Notes: generated by a model not told the origin, from the letters alone. Positions 1 to 8,574 are shown, counted from the stretch's first letter. The stretch is DNA of 64,000 bases from Buttiauxella warmboldiae (GCF_003818135.1 NZ_RPOH01000003.1:124001-188000), one strand, 5' to 3'. Made by a program: numbers and translations.

Positions 1-227
1 CAATTTGATAGCAAATTATTTGTCGAAACCGCCGAGTTTGAATAGTTTTAAAACGGTAAAGCTAACTCGAGTTAGCGATTCTTGCAGTTCAAGGGGCTTA
101 TACACCGAGAAAATCGGGACGTGGGCCATACGCAGTAGCCTGAACCCGGAAAAATAACGCCCTCAGGTATCTGTCTTGCCCGTTAAATACCGACCGCGAA
201 CACCTGATCATTTCAAGGGAAAGCGCT
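1..227. other. Leader region upstream of the sugar ABC operon
   Basis: No open frame is convincing here. The stretch holds a perfect 16-bp palindrome (61-76), a weak possible -35 (TTGAAT, 38-43) and, just before the first gene, a purine-rich AAGGGAAAG that can serve as ribosome binding site. It probably contains the operon promoter; the left part could also be the 3' flank of a gene outside the window. Confidence 0.5.
61..76. promoter_or_regulatory. Perfect palindrome, candidate LacI-family operator
   Basis: GCTAACTCGAGTTAGC is identical to its own reverse complement over 16 bases. LacI-family operators are typically even palindromes with a central CG, as here. It lies about 150 bp upstream of the ABC transporter operon whose cluster encodes a LacI-type regulator (3843-4841). 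No second copy was found near the regulator gene, so the pairing is inference. Confidence 0.5.
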
Positions 228-1727
228 ATGGCAGATAATTTTTTGCAAATGAATAATATTACCAAACGCTTCCCCGGCGTTCTGGCGCTAAGTAACGTCA
301 GCTTTAATTTGCGCCGTGGCGAAGTCCATGCGTTGCTTGGGGAAAATGGCGCAGGAAAATCGACGCTGATGAAAGTGCTTTCCGGCGTTTATCGCCCGGA
401 TGAAGGTGAAATTATTTTTGAAGGGAGTAAGGTCAAATTCGACACGCCTCTCGATGCACAAAAATTAGGTATCACCATCATTCATCAGGAATTTAATTTA
501 TTTCCGGACCTGACAGTAGAAGAAAATATTTATATTGGCCGTGAATTTTGTAAAAACAATCGCTGGCGGCTCGACGTCCCGGCACAGCGCGCATCGGTGA
601 AGGATATTCTGGCAAAACTTAATCTCAAAATTAAGCCAGAAACACGCGTTTCAGATTTAACGGTTGCTCAGCAACAGATGGTCGAAATCGCTAAGGCCAT
701 TTCGGTCAACGCCAAAGTGCTGGTGATGGATGAACCGACTGCCGCGTTGACGGAAAGCGAGATTGATAGCCTGTTTCGCGTCACGCGCTTGCTGAAAGAG
801 CAAGGCACCGGCGTGGTTTACATCTCGCATCGCCTGGAAGAGCTGGCGCTGATTGCTGACCGCGCTACCGTGATGCGCGACGGGCAATACATTGATACGG
901 TGGATTATGAAACGGTACAAATCAGCGACCTGATTACCAAAATGGTGGGGCGAAAGCTCGGTGATATTTATCCGCGCCGCCCGCCGTTTACCGGTGAGCG
1001 TAAGGTGCTGGAAGTTAAAAACCTTCAGCGTAAGGGCGTGCTGCACGATATTAACTTCAGCCTTTATCAAGGAGAAATATTGGGCCTTTCTGGCTTAATG
1101 GGGGCCGGGCGAACTGAGCTTGCACGCGCCTTGTTTGGCGCAGACCCGATTGATAGCGGCGAAATATATCTTAACGGTGAATTAACCCAAATAGACAATG
1201 TGCATCAGGCCATTGAGAAAGGCATTGGTTATTTAACCGAAGATCGCAAAAAAGAAGGGCTGGCATTAGGGTTATCTGTTGAACTCAATATCATGCTAGG
1301 AAATTTCCCTGAGTATTCCGATAAGTTTGGCATGGTTAAAGAGAAACAGTGTGCAGAAATAAGCCAGCAGCTGGTTAATACATTACGGATTAAAACACCT
1401 CACTTACAACAGGCGGCCCTTAATCTTAGCGGCGGTAATCAACAGAAAATAATTATCGCCCGCTGGGTCTGCAAAGATACCGATATTTTAATTTTTGATG
1501 AGCCAACCCGGGGTATTGACGTAGGAGCAAAACTAGAAATTTATGAACTGATGAATCGCCTGGTGGCTAAAGGGAAATCCATCATCATGATTTCTTCTGA
1601 ATTGCCCGAAATTCTTGGCATGTGCGATCGCATATTAGTGATGCGCAGCGGCCACATCACAGGTGAGCTGGACAAAGCCAGCGCCTCTCAGGAATCCATT
1701 ATGAAATATGCGACGTTAGAGGACTGA
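228..1727 (+). CDS. Sugar ABC transporter, duplicated ATPase (RbsA-type)
   Basis: Cytoplasmic ATPase of a carbohydrate-uptake ABC transporter of the ribose/xylose/galactose (CUT2) class. Two nucleotide-binding halves are visible. The first has Walker A GENGAGKST near residues 38-46 and Walker B VLVMDEPTAAL near 165. The second has the degenerate Walker A GLMGAGRTE near 290, signature LSGGNQQK near 400 and Walker B ILIFDEPTRGID near 420. The altered second Walker A and the 499-residue length are usual for RbsA-type proteins. It is the first gene of an ATPase-permease-binding protein operon, 3 nt from the permease gene. The sugar cannot be read from the ATPase; the neighbouring fucA suggests a fucose-like or D-arabinose-like sugar. 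Confidence 0.93.
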   Translation: MADNFLQMNNITKRFPGVLALSNVSFNLRRGEVHALLGENGAGKSTLMKVLSGVYRPDEGEIIFEGSKVKFDTPLDAQKLGITIIHQEFNLFPDLTVEENIYIGREFCKNNRWRLDVPAQRASVKDILAKLNLKIKPETRVSDLTVAQQQMVEIAKAISVNAKVLVMDEPTAALTESEIDSLFRVTRLLKEQGTGVVYISHRLEELALIADRATVMRDGQYIDTVDYETVQISDLITKMVGRKLGDIYPRRPPFTGERKVLEVKNLQRKGVLHDINFSLYQGEILGLSGLMGAGRTELARALFGADPIDSGEIYLNGELTQIDNVHQAIEKGIGYLTEDRKKEGLALGLSVELNIMLGNFPEYSDKFGMVKEKQCAEISQQLVNTLRIKTPHLQQAALNLSGGNQQKIIIARWVCKDTDILIFDEPTRGIDVGAKLEIYELMNRLVAKGKSIIMISSELPEILGMCDRILVMRSGHITGELDKASASQESIMKYATLED

Positions 1728-1730
1728 ATA

Positions 1731-2714
1731 ATGACCGATTCATTCACGCCTACCAGCCAGCCGGTAAAAACACGCCGCCTGAACAAAGCGCTCCTGATGC
1801 GCCTTGCGCCGTTATTTAGCCTGGTGTTATTGGTGATATTTTTTAGCTTCAGCTCCCCCTTCTTTTTTAACACTGAAAATATCATGACGATTGCGCTGCA
1901 AACGTCGGTGATTGGCATCATGGCGATCGGGGTGACCTACGTCATTATCACCTCCGGCATCGACCTGTCGTTAGGCTCAGTAGTGGCATTTTCCGGCGTC
2001 GTGGTCGGGCTTTGCGCCTCTTATGCCATGCCGCTGATTGTTTGCGTGGTTGCCGGGATGCTCGCGGGCGGGCTATGCGGCTGTATCAACGGCCTGCTGG
2101 TCACTCGCGCCACTATTCCGCCGTTTATCGCCACGCTGGGTCTGATGATGTCAGTGCGCGGTATCAATATGGTGATGACCGACGGCCGGGCCATTTATTT
2201 CTCTGATTATCCCATGTTTAAAATGCTGGCCCAGGGACGCCTGTTCGATGTGCTGCCCTACCCGGTGTTTTACCTGCTGATTATTGCGCTGGTCGCCGCC
2301 TGGATCCTGAAAAAAACGGTGATTGGGCGTTACGTCTACGCCGTGGGCAGTAACGAAGTGGCGGCACACCTTTCCGGCATTAAAGTTCAGCGCGTCAAAA
2401 TTTTTGTCTACGCCTTCTGTGGCCTGTTAACCGGTATCGCAGGCGTGATCCTCGCCTCGCGCCTGAATTCCGGCCAACCCACCGTGGGCGTGGGTTACGA
2501 ACTCGAAGCCATTGCCGCCGTGGTGATTGGCGGCACCAGCCTGATGGGCGGCGTGGGCACCATCGGCGGCACCATTATTGGCGCCTTCATTATGAGCGTG
2601 CTGAAAAACGGCCTCAACCTGATGGGGGTATCTCAATTCTGGCAGATGGTTGCGATGGGTATCGTGGTCATCGCTGCGGTTTATCTCGATACGTTACGCA
2701 AAAAAATGCGTTAA
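1731..2714 (+). CDS. Sugar ABC transporter permease (RbsC-type)
   Basis: Inner-membrane permease of the same CUT2 importer, 327 residues, with about eight to ten hydrophobic segments. Family landmarks include TSGIDLSLGS in the first third, the GLLVTRATIPPFIATLG segment, and the EAM-like cytoplasmic contact region around residues 240-265 (YELEAIAAVVIGGTSLMGG), which docks on the ATPase. The start lies 3 nt after the ATPase stop, consistent with translational coupling. In this class the permease normally forms a homodimer. Confidence 0.93.
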   Translation: MTDSFTPTSQPVKTRRLNKALLMRLAPLFSLVLLVIFFSFSSPFFFNTENIMTIALQTSVIGIMAIGVTYVIITSGIDLSLGSVVAFSGVVVGLCASYAMPLIVCVVAGMLAGGLCGCINGLLVTRATIPPFIATLGLMMSVRGINMVMTDGRAIYFSDYPMFKMLAQGRLFDVLPYPVFYLLIIALVAAWILKKTVIGRYVYAVGSNEVAAHLSGIKVQRVKIFVYAFCGLLTGIAGVILASRLNSGQPTVGVGYELEAIAAVVIGGTSLMGGVGTIGGTIIGAFIMSVLKNGLNLMGVSQFWQMVAMGIVVIAAVYLDTLRKKMR

Positions 2715-2761
2715 CACTCTTACCCTGCAAAAACCCGAACATCAATAACGGAGCTTATGAG

Positions 2762-3712
2762 ATGAAAACCAAACATATTCTGAGTGCGCTGTCCCTTGCT
2801 GCGCTGATGGTTAGCACAGGCTACGCCAAAACATTGACGCTGCCGGTGGTGAGTAAAGGCTACCAGCATGAATTCTTCCAGACGGTAAAAATGGGGACCG
2901 TCGCGGCGGCAAAAGATTTAGGCGTCGAAACCAGTTTTGTCGGCCCGGCTGACGAAACCCAAATCGCTGAGCAGATTCAGCTTATTGAAAACACCATGGC
3001 GAAAAAACCGGACGGTATTTTGCTTGCCGCGCTCGATGCTAACGCATTAACGCCGCTGGTTGAAACCGCCAACAGCCGCGGGATTAAAGTGGTGACCTTT
3101 GACTCGGGTGTCAATTCAGACATTCCCGTAAGCTTCGTTGCCACCAACAACGTGAAGGCAGGTGCGCAAGCCGCCGACGCGCTGGCAGCAGAAGTGGGTG
3201 GCAAAGGTAAAGTCGGAGTGATTGCGCACGTCGCCGGAACCAGCTCCGCCATCGAACGTTCTGAAGGTTTCACTAAGCGGATGAAAGAGAAGTATCCGCA
3301 AATTACCGTGCTGCCGGTGCAGTACAGCGATGGCGACCCACAAAAAGCGATGGATAAAACTACCGATATGGTGCAAGCCAACCCTGATTTAGCCGGGATC
3401 TATGCTACCAACGAAGGTTCAACGCTGGGTGTGGCCAACGCCATTGATAGCCTCGGCATTAAGGGTAAAGTGAAAGTCATCGGTTTCGACAGTACCGAAG
3501 CCATTATCGGTTTCCTGAAATCCGGCGTGCTGCAAGGATTCGTGGTCCAGGATGCCTACCAGATCGGTTATCAGGGCATTAAAGCGCTCGATGAAGCAAT
3601 TAAAGGTAAAGCCGTAGCTAAGATTATTGATATCCCAGTTAAATTTGTCAGCATGAAGAACATTAACGATCCGGCAGTGGATAAGCTGCTGCATCCGTTT
3701 GCTAAAAAGTAA
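2762..3712 (+). CDS. Periplasmic sugar-binding protein (RbsB-type)
   Basis: Exported solute receptor of the importer, 316 residues. An N-terminal signal peptide (MKTKHILSALSLAALMVSTG, then YAK) precedes a type 1 periplasmic binding protein fold. Recognisable elements are KGYQHEFFQTV near the mature N terminus, KPDGILLAALD, the hinge-proximal VTFDSGV and VIGFDST near residue 240. A gap of 47 nt separates it from the permease. A strong hairpin follows directly at 3721-3744. Its divergence from RbsB and XylF at the ligand pocket means the sugar is not assigned. Confidence 0.92.
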   Translation: MKTKHILSALSLAALMVSTGYAKTLTLPVVSKGYQHEFFQTVKMGTVAAAKDLGVETSFVGPADETQIAEQIQLIENTMAKKPDGILLAALDANALTPLVETANSRGIKVVTFDSGVNSDIPVSFVATNNVKAGAQAADALAAEVGGKGKVGVIAHVAGTSSAIERSEGFTKRMKEKYPQITVLPVQYSDGDPQKAMDKTTDMVQANPDLAGIYATNEGSTLGVANAIDSLGIKGKVKVIGFDSTEAIIGFLKSGVLQGFVVQDAYQIGYQGIKALDEAIKGKAVAKIIDIPVKFVSMKNINDPAVDKLLHPFAKK

Positions 3713-3720
3713 CAGCAACG

Positions 3721-3744
3721 CCCCTTTGCGCTAACGCAAAGGGG
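3721..3744 (+). terminator. Hairpin after the binding-protein gene
   Basis: Perfect 10-bp stem (3721-3730 with 3735-3744) and a CTAA loop, 8 nt after the binding-protein stop. There is no T-run, so it may protect the transporter mRNA 3' end or reduce read-through into the regulator gene rather than terminate efficiently. Confidence 0.55.
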
Positions 3745-3799
3745 TCGCCTGAAGGCCGTGGCACACTTCAGTGGTTTTCGTGGTTTATCGCTTTGGAAT

Positions 3800-3805
3800 T
3801 ATAAT
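3800..3805 (+). promoter_or_regulatory. -10 element for the LacI-family regulator gene
   Basis: A consensus TATAAT lies 37 nt upstream of the regulator start, after the hairpin that follows the transporter operon. No good -35 is seen at 16-18 bp, so the promoter is only suggested. Confidence 0.4.
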
Positions 3806-3842
3806 GGCAGCTATTTTGATATAACGGACTGGGGCAGCAGGC

Positions 3843-4841
3843 ATGGCTAAAACGGTAGAACAGATCGCAACGGATCTCAATTTGTCGGTCACGACAGTGA
3901 GACTGGTATTAAGTGGTAAGGCGGAACAATATCGTATCAGTCTGAAAACCCAGACCCGAATTAATGAACATGTAGAACATTATGGCTATACCATTAATCA
4001 TTCTGCCCGCAGCCTGAAACTCAATAAAACAGAGACGCTGGGGCTTATTATCCCCTGCATTTCCAACGTGTTTTTTGCCACACTCGCTGAAAAGTTAGAA
4101 TTACGCTGCCGTAAATCTGGCTTTCAGTTAATGATCAGCTGTACTTATAACGACGTGGATTATGAGAATAAACTGGTCAAGGCGCTTATTGCACGCAACG
4201 TTGACGGCCTGTTTATTGCCCCGTCGACGCTTGAGAATCAGCAACATCATTTACGCCAGGTGAAAAAGCCGCTGGTTTTGCTCGATCGTGATTTTAAATT
4301 TACCGATAACGCGCTGGTGGAAAGCGACAACTTTGCGGGCGGCATTACCCTGACCGAGACAATGCTTGCCGCCGGGAAAAAGCCCCTCTGGTTCCTGGTA
4401 GGCGATACGGCTTTGCCCAGCATTCATGAGCGTCTTCAGGGCTATCAGCAAGCGCTTAAACAAAACGCGCTGGCCGAGGAAAACTGGGTGGCGGAAGCCC
4501 AGGACAATACGCCGGAAGGCGGTGCACAGCTGATGAAAGAACTTATCGCGCGCGCAGGCGTGCCGCAGGCGTTTATCGCCTCTTCGCTACCGATGCTTGA
4601 GGGGGCGATAAAAACCCTGCGCGAACATTGTGGCGTGATCCCGCAACATATCAATATCGGCACCTTCGATGAACACCCCATGTTAGGGTTTTTATCCAAT
4701 AATGTCTGGTCAATGCGCCAGGATGAAGATACCTGGGCGGAGAAAGCCTTTGAATTAATGCAGCAGGCTATCGACGGCCACCCGGCGCGGCGAACTGAAA
4801 AAGTGAATATGGTGCTCATTAAGCGTGAGAGTAATCACTAA
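3843..4841 (+). CDS. LacI-family transcriptional regulator
   Basis: DNA-binding regulator of 332 residues. Residues 1-25 form the LacI helix-turn-helix (VEQIATDLNLSVTTVRLVLSG), followed by the hinge helix (NHSARSLKLNKTETLGLI) and a periplasmic-binding-protein-like effector domain. It sits between the sugar ABC operon and fucA, 38 nt from fucA, so it very likely controls this block in response to the transported sugar or a phosphorylated intermediate. The HTH has V-T-T-V-R-L-V instead of the commoner V-S-x-x-T-V-S-R-V pattern, so operator specificity may differ from classical members. The candidate operator is the palindrome at 61-76. Confidence 0.9.
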   Translation: MAKTVEQIATDLNLSVTTVRLVLSGKAEQYRISLKTQTRINEHVEHYGYTINHSARSLKLNKTETLGLIIPCISNVFFATLAEKLELRCRKSGFQLMISCTYNDVDYENKLVKALIARNVDGLFIAPSTLENQQHHLRQVKKPLVLLDRDFKFTDNALVESDNFAGGITLTETMLAAGKKPLWFLVGDTALPSIHERLQGYQQALKQNALAEENWVAEAQDNTPEGGAQLMKELIARAGVPQAFIASSLPMLEGAIKTLREHCGVIPQHINIGTFDEHPMLGFLSNNVWSMRQDEDTWAEKAFELMQQAIDGHPARRTEKVNMVLIKRESNH

Positions 4842-4879
4842 ATATTATTTTCACCGTTCACAGGATATGGAGAAAAGAG

Positions 4880-5527
4880 ATGGAAAGAGAGGTACTGGCA
4901 CGTGAAATAATAGAAACCTGCCTTGAAATGACGCGCCTTGGTTTAAATCAGGGGACCGCCGGAAATGTCAGCGTGCGCTACCAGGGCGGCATGTTAATTA
5001 CGCCAACCGGCACCCCCTATGAGCGATTAACAGAGTCAAGCATTGTCTTTGTCGATGCCGCAGGCCAATTTGAAGAGGGTAAAATCCCCTCCAGCGAGTG
5101 GCGCTTTCACCAGGCGGTTTACCATACCCGGCCTGACGCCAATGCGGTGGTGCATAACCATGCGGTGCACTGCACGGCGGTGTCGATTCTCAATCGTCCT
5201 ATTCCCGCCATTCATTATATGATCGCCGTCGGCGGGGGAAATTCGATTCCTTGCGCGCCTTATGCCACGTTTGGCACCCGCCAGCTTTCAGAGCATGTCG
5301 CCCGGGCGATGAAAGATCGCAAAGCGACGCTTTTGCAGCATCACGGCCTGATTGCCTGTGAAGAAAATCTGCAAAAAGCACTCTGGCTGGCTCACGAGGT
5401 AGAAGTGCTGGCGCGGCTTTATCTCACCACGCTCGCGATTGTCGATCCGGTACCCGTGCTTCCTGATGAGGAAATCGCCCTTGTGCTGGAGAAGTTTAAA
5501 ACCTACGGCTTACGCATTGAAGAATAA
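4880..5527 (+). CDS. fucA: L-fuculose-phosphate aldolase
   Basis: Class II zinc aldolase, 215 residues, the same length as E. coli FucA and collinear with it as I recall that sequence. FucA splits L-fuculose-1-phosphate into dihydroxyacetone phosphate and L-lactaldehyde, and also accepts D-ribulose-1-phosphate from D-arabinose. Visible landmarks are the phosphate-binding GTAGNVSVR near residue 28, TPTGTPYE, the catalytic Glu in PSSEWRFH near 73, zinc-ligand histidines in VVHNHAVHCTAVS near 92-96, and the third ligand in LLQHHGLIACE near 155. The fucI, fucK and fucP genes are not beside it; instead it follows a LacI regulator and an ABC importer. Confidence 0.93.
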   Translation: MEREVLAREIIETCLEMTRLGLNQGTAGNVSVRYQGGMLITPTGTPYERLTESSIVFVDAAGQFEEGKIPSSEWRFHQAVYHTRPDANAVVHNHAVHCTAVSILNRPIPAIHYMIAVGGGNSIPCAPYATFGTRQLSEHVARAMKDRKATLLQHHGLIACEENLQKALWLAHEVEVLARLYLTTLAIVDPVPVLPDEEIALVLEKFKTYGLRIEE

Positions 5528-5568
5528 GCAGGGCGGCCTGCGCCGGAACTTAACCCGACACAGGCCAA

Positions 5569-7020
5569 TCAGGCGAGACGAAACACCGAAATTGCCTGCT
5601 GTAATTCATCGGCCTGCTGCTGTTGCTGGCGAGCGGCTTGTACGGTTTGCGCCGTATGCTCCACATTGTGCTGAACGCTTTTATCAATGCTGGCAATGCT
5701 TTCGTTCATCTGGGTAATACTGAGGCTTTGTTGCCCGCTCATCTCTGAAAGCTCTGCCACCAGCCCCGCCAGCGCATTGATGGAACCAATCACCTGCTGC
5801 ATGGTTTGCCCGGCGTTTTCCACCTGCTGCGAGCCTGTGCGGGTGCATTCCACCGACACGCTTATCAACTGGCGAATATCCTTCGCCGCATTTTCGCAGC
5901 GTAATGCGAGAGTGCGAACTTCCGCAGCCACCACCGCAAATCCCCGGCCATGAGCCCCTGCCCGAGCCGCCTCAACGGAAGCATTAAGCGACAGGATATT
6001 GGTCTGGAAGGCAATGCCGTCGATCAGTTCGAGAATATTACTGATGCGTTCCGACTCGTCACGAATTTGTTCCATGGTGTGCGTCGCGGCATCAATACTA
6101 ACGCCGCCTTTACCGGCAAGAGTGCTGGCCTGAGCGGCGAGCAATCTGGCGCTTTGTGCTTTCTCATTGGTGGCCTGGGCTGCGGAGCTAAGCTGCTCCA
6201 TGGCGCTGGCGGCAACGGCCAAAGCTGCGGCCTGCTCATCCGTGCGTTTTGAGAGAGCTGCATTGCGCTCGATAATGCTGTCCGATGCGCTGAGTACCGA
6301 TGCCACGCCGCTGCTCACCTGGCCCAGCGTATTTCGCATAGTGGCGAGTGTGGTATTAAAGGTTTGAGCAAACGGGGTGCAGCTATCTTTTTCGCTGCGC
6401 GCAAGGGTTAAACAGCCCGGCTGGCGATTAATCTGCGCCGCCAGCTGGGCGACTTCGCTGGCGGAACGGGCATCGTCCGCCATTCGCAAAGCCATATAAA
6501 TAAGTATCAGCGCTTGCGCCACCACAAAAATAGCGTGAAAGAGCACCATATGCAGACCCGGATGGATAAAACAGATAATCCCGAATAATTCATTGGCCTG
6601 CAGCCAGGCAAATAGCCCATGGTGAATTGCCGCTACCGCCGCCCCCATTAATACCGGGCGATAATCCCGATACGCTAATAATGCTGATAACAGCACAAAA
6701 ACCGCAAAGTGATATTCCGTCTCACCTTCACCTAACTGAATTAACAGCGCGGCAAAACCCATTAAGGTGAAAGCGTAAAACAACCGTGTGAGTAATTTAC
6801 CGGGGAATAGCATCCTGATAACGCTGGAGATGGCAGCGAGCAGGCCACCGGCTACCAGCGCGACGGGAAGCGCATCATAAGCCCACCCCGCCGCAAGTGA
6901 AATGCCAAACAGCCCCCATACCACAAAAAGCATTAATACATCAGCCTGTAGATAAATAGTTCGCAGAGAAGCCGCCTCGGGCTGTTTAATGTCGGAGTGT
7001 AAAACAGTCATCGTTGCCAT
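5569..7020 (-). CDS. Methyl-accepting chemotaxis protein with multi-pass membrane sensor
   Basis: Chemoreceptor of about 483 residues. The first ~180 residues form about six hydrophobic segments with no sizeable periplasmic loop and contain clustered histidines (YHFAVF, AIHHGLF, FIHPGLHMV, LFHAIFVV). The rest is the cytoplasmic coiled-coil signalling domain with the conserved hairpin tip (IDGIAFQTNILSLNASVEAA, then GRGFAVVAAEVRTLA), which binds CheA/CheW. There is no C-terminal NWETF-type tether for CheR/CheB. The sensor probably reads a membrane or cytoplasmic cue. An ATG at 7020 is preferred over an in-frame GTG at 7032. It is convergent with fucA and otherwise isolated. Confidence 0.9.
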   Translation of the reverse strand: MATMTVLHSDIKQPEAASLRTIYLQADVLMLFVVWGLFGISLAAGWAYDALPVALVAGGLLAAISSVIRMLFPGKLLTRLFYAFTLMGFAALLIQLGEGETEYHFAVFVLLSALLAYRDYRPVLMGAAVAAIHHGLFAWLQANELFGIICFIHPGLHMVLFHAIFVVAQALILIYMALRMADDARSASEVAQLAAQINRQPGCLTLARSEKDSCTPFAQTFNTTLATMRNTLGQVSSGVASVLSASDSIIERNAALSKRTDEQAAALAVAASAMEQLSSAAQATNEKAQSARLLAAQASTLAGKGGVSIDAATHTMEQIRDESERISNILELIDGIAFQTNILSLNASVEAARAGAHGRGFAVVAAEVRTLALRCENAAKDIRQLISVSVECTRTGSQQVENAGQTMQQVIGSINALAGLVAELSEMSGQQSLSITQMNESIASIDKSVQHNVEHTAQTVQAARQQQQQADELQQAISVFRLA

Positions 7021-7198
7021 TGGGTTATCCACAATTTTTATTATTCCGCTCTGCTAAATGTTTTTACAACGTCGCAATTAGCTACAAAAAAAGCATAGAA
7101 GGTTATCGTTAGCGCGAGTCTGTTTTTCTGCGCGAACCAATAAAAAGAGTGGGTGATTTGCTAATTTGAATTAAGTCAGACGAGAATGCGTCAAAATG

Positions 7199-7228
7199 AA
7201 AAACGGCCCGTTAGTTAAACTAACGGGC
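7199..7228 (-). terminator. Terminator of exbBD
   Basis: A 9-bp perfect stem (7206-7214 with 7220-7228), followed on the minus strand by CG and five T, 28 nt after the exbD stop. Confidence 0.8.
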
Positions 7229-7255
7229 GTTTCAGGATGCGTAGGTTTAGCGCAT

Positions 7256-7681
7256 TTACTGAGTCTTAGTGACCTCTTGCCCCACTAATCCAATCTTCAG
7301 ATAGCCTGCCTGATGCAGCGTATCCATCACATTCATCATAGTTTCGTAATCAACCGATTTGTCTGCGCGGAAGAAGATTGTGGTGTCTTTCTTGCCTTCC
7401 GTCGCCGCCATCAGCGTGTTAACCATGTTCTCCTGAGTGACTTCATCGTTGCCAATAAACATAGTTTTGTCCGCTTTGACGGAGAGATAGATCGGTTTTT
7501 CAGGGCGCGGCTGCGGCTGGCTTGAAGACGCGGGAAGGTTAACCTTCACATCGACCGTCGCAAGCGGCGCTGCCACCATGAAGATAATCAGCAACACCAA
7601 CATGACATCGATAAACGGCGTCACGTTAATATCATGCATTTCGCCGTTATCGTCGTGGTTTTCGTTAAAACTCATTGCCAT
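7256..7681 (-). CDS. exbD: TonB-system energiser ExbD
   Basis: Inner-membrane protein of the TonB-ExbB-ExbD motor, which uses proton flow to drive outer-membrane transport of siderophores and cobalamin. It has 141 residues, as in E. coli. A short cytoplasmic N terminus (NENHDDNGEMHDINVTPFID) leads into a single transmembrane helix with the essential Asp of TPFIDVMLVLLIIFMV near residue 25, then a periplasmic domain. It starts 4 nt after exbB and is co-transcribed with it. A terminator follows. Confidence 0.97.
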   Translation of the reverse strand: MAMSFNENHDDNGEMHDINVTPFIDVMLVLLIIFMVAAPLATVDVKVNLPASSSQPQPRPEKPIYLSVKADKTMFIGNDEVTQENMVNTLMAATEGKKDTTIFFRADKSVDYETMMNVMDTLHQAGYLKIGLVGQEVTKTQ

Positions 7682-7685
7682 GGGA

Positions 7686-8420
7686 TCAACCTACACGCAG
7701 TTTCTGAGCTGTACGTACCGGGCGAGACTGAGAGCTTGCAGCCAAATCCAGGTCACGACTTTGCAACAGCAGAACCTGAGCGGCGACATCACCCAACGAG
7801 GCTTTATAGCCGCCAATCACACGGGCGAACACGTTATAGATAACCACCGCTGGGATTGCTGCAACCAGGCCGATAGCCGTTGCCAGCAAGGCTTCTGCGA
7901 TACCCGGCGCGACGACCGCCAGGTTGGTGGTTTGCGACTGAGCAATACCAATGAAGCTGTTCATAATGCCCCAGACGGTACCAAACAGACCGACGAACGG
8001 GGAGATCGCACCGATGGTCGCAAGGAAACCGTTACCGCGTCCCATGTGACGACCTGCCGCCGCAACGCGGCGCTCAAGACGGAAACCGGTACGCTCTTTA
8101 ATGCCTTCGTTATCTTCACTGCCGGCGGAAAGCTCAAGCTCGTTTTGCGCTTCATTGATAAGCATGGTGCTGAGGCTTCTCGCATCAAACGCTTCAGCCA
8201 TTTCACTGGCTTCATCCAGAGAGCGGGCATTAGCCAGTTGCTGCTGCTCGCGCTTCAGACGGCGCTTTTGCGAAGAGAGCTCAACACTTTTGCTAAAGAA
8301 AATTGCCCATGTCACGACCGAGGCCAGAATCAGGCCGATCATCACAATTTTTACCACGATGTCGGCATGTTGATACATGCCCCAGACAGAGAGGTCTGTC
8401 TGCATCAAATTATTCGTCAC
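7686..8420 (-). CDS. exbB: TonB-system energiser ExbB
   Basis: Inner-membrane proton-channel subunit of the TonB complex, 244 residues, as in E. coli. Three membrane segments are visible: near residues 20-40 (IVMIGLILASVVTWAIFF), around 130-150 (LATIGAISPFVGLFGTVWGI) and around 175-195 (LLATAIGLVAAIPAVVIYN). A large cytoplasmic loop lies between the first two. It is the first gene of exbBD and is divergent from metC. A Fur-like box at 8485-8503 lies about 65 bp upstream and fits iron repression. Confidence 0.97.
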   Translation of the reverse strand: MTNNLMQTDLSVWGMYQHADIVVKIVMIGLILASVVTWAIFFSKSVELSSQKRRLKREQQQLANARSLDEASEMAEAFDARSLSTMLINEAQNELELSAGSEDNEGIKERTGFRLERRVAAAGRHMGRGNGFLATIGAISPFVGLFGTVWGIMNSFIGIAQSQTTNLAVVAPGIAEALLATAIGLVAAIPAVVIYNVFARVIGGYKASLGDVAAQVLLLQSRDLDLAASSQSRPVRTAQKLRVG

Positions 8421-8484
8421 TCTTACTCTCCACCACGAAACAAGACAAAAACTGGTCGTAATAATATCAAAACGGCATCGAATT

Positions 8485-8503
8485 GATAGTAGTTCTCATT
8501 AGT
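8485..8503. promoter_or_regulatory. Candidate Fur box between exbB and metC
   Basis: GATAGTAGTTCTCATTAGT matches 12 of 19 positions of the Fur consensus GATAATGATAATCATTATC and keeps both outer half-sites. Its position upstream of exbB agrees with known iron control of the TonB system. Confidence 0.6.
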
Positions 8504-8574
8504 ATTTAAAGAGTGCCCGAAATTGTCTATGCATTCCTTGCGCTTACGCAGCAAAAAGATGATAAGTTAAGTTT

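Noticed and set aside
1-60. End of an upstream coding gene at the left edge
   Set aside because: No frame there shows recognisable protein sequence and the stretch is AT-rich; could not be supported.
5528-5568. Terminator between fucA and the chemoreceptor gene
   Set aside because: Only a weak GGCCTG/CAGGCC pairing with a long loop and no T-run; not convincing.
7578-8486. Plus-strand open frame of 302 codons across exbD and exbB
   Set aside because: It runs through both intact exb genes and their promoter region on the opposite strand; shadow of conserved genes.
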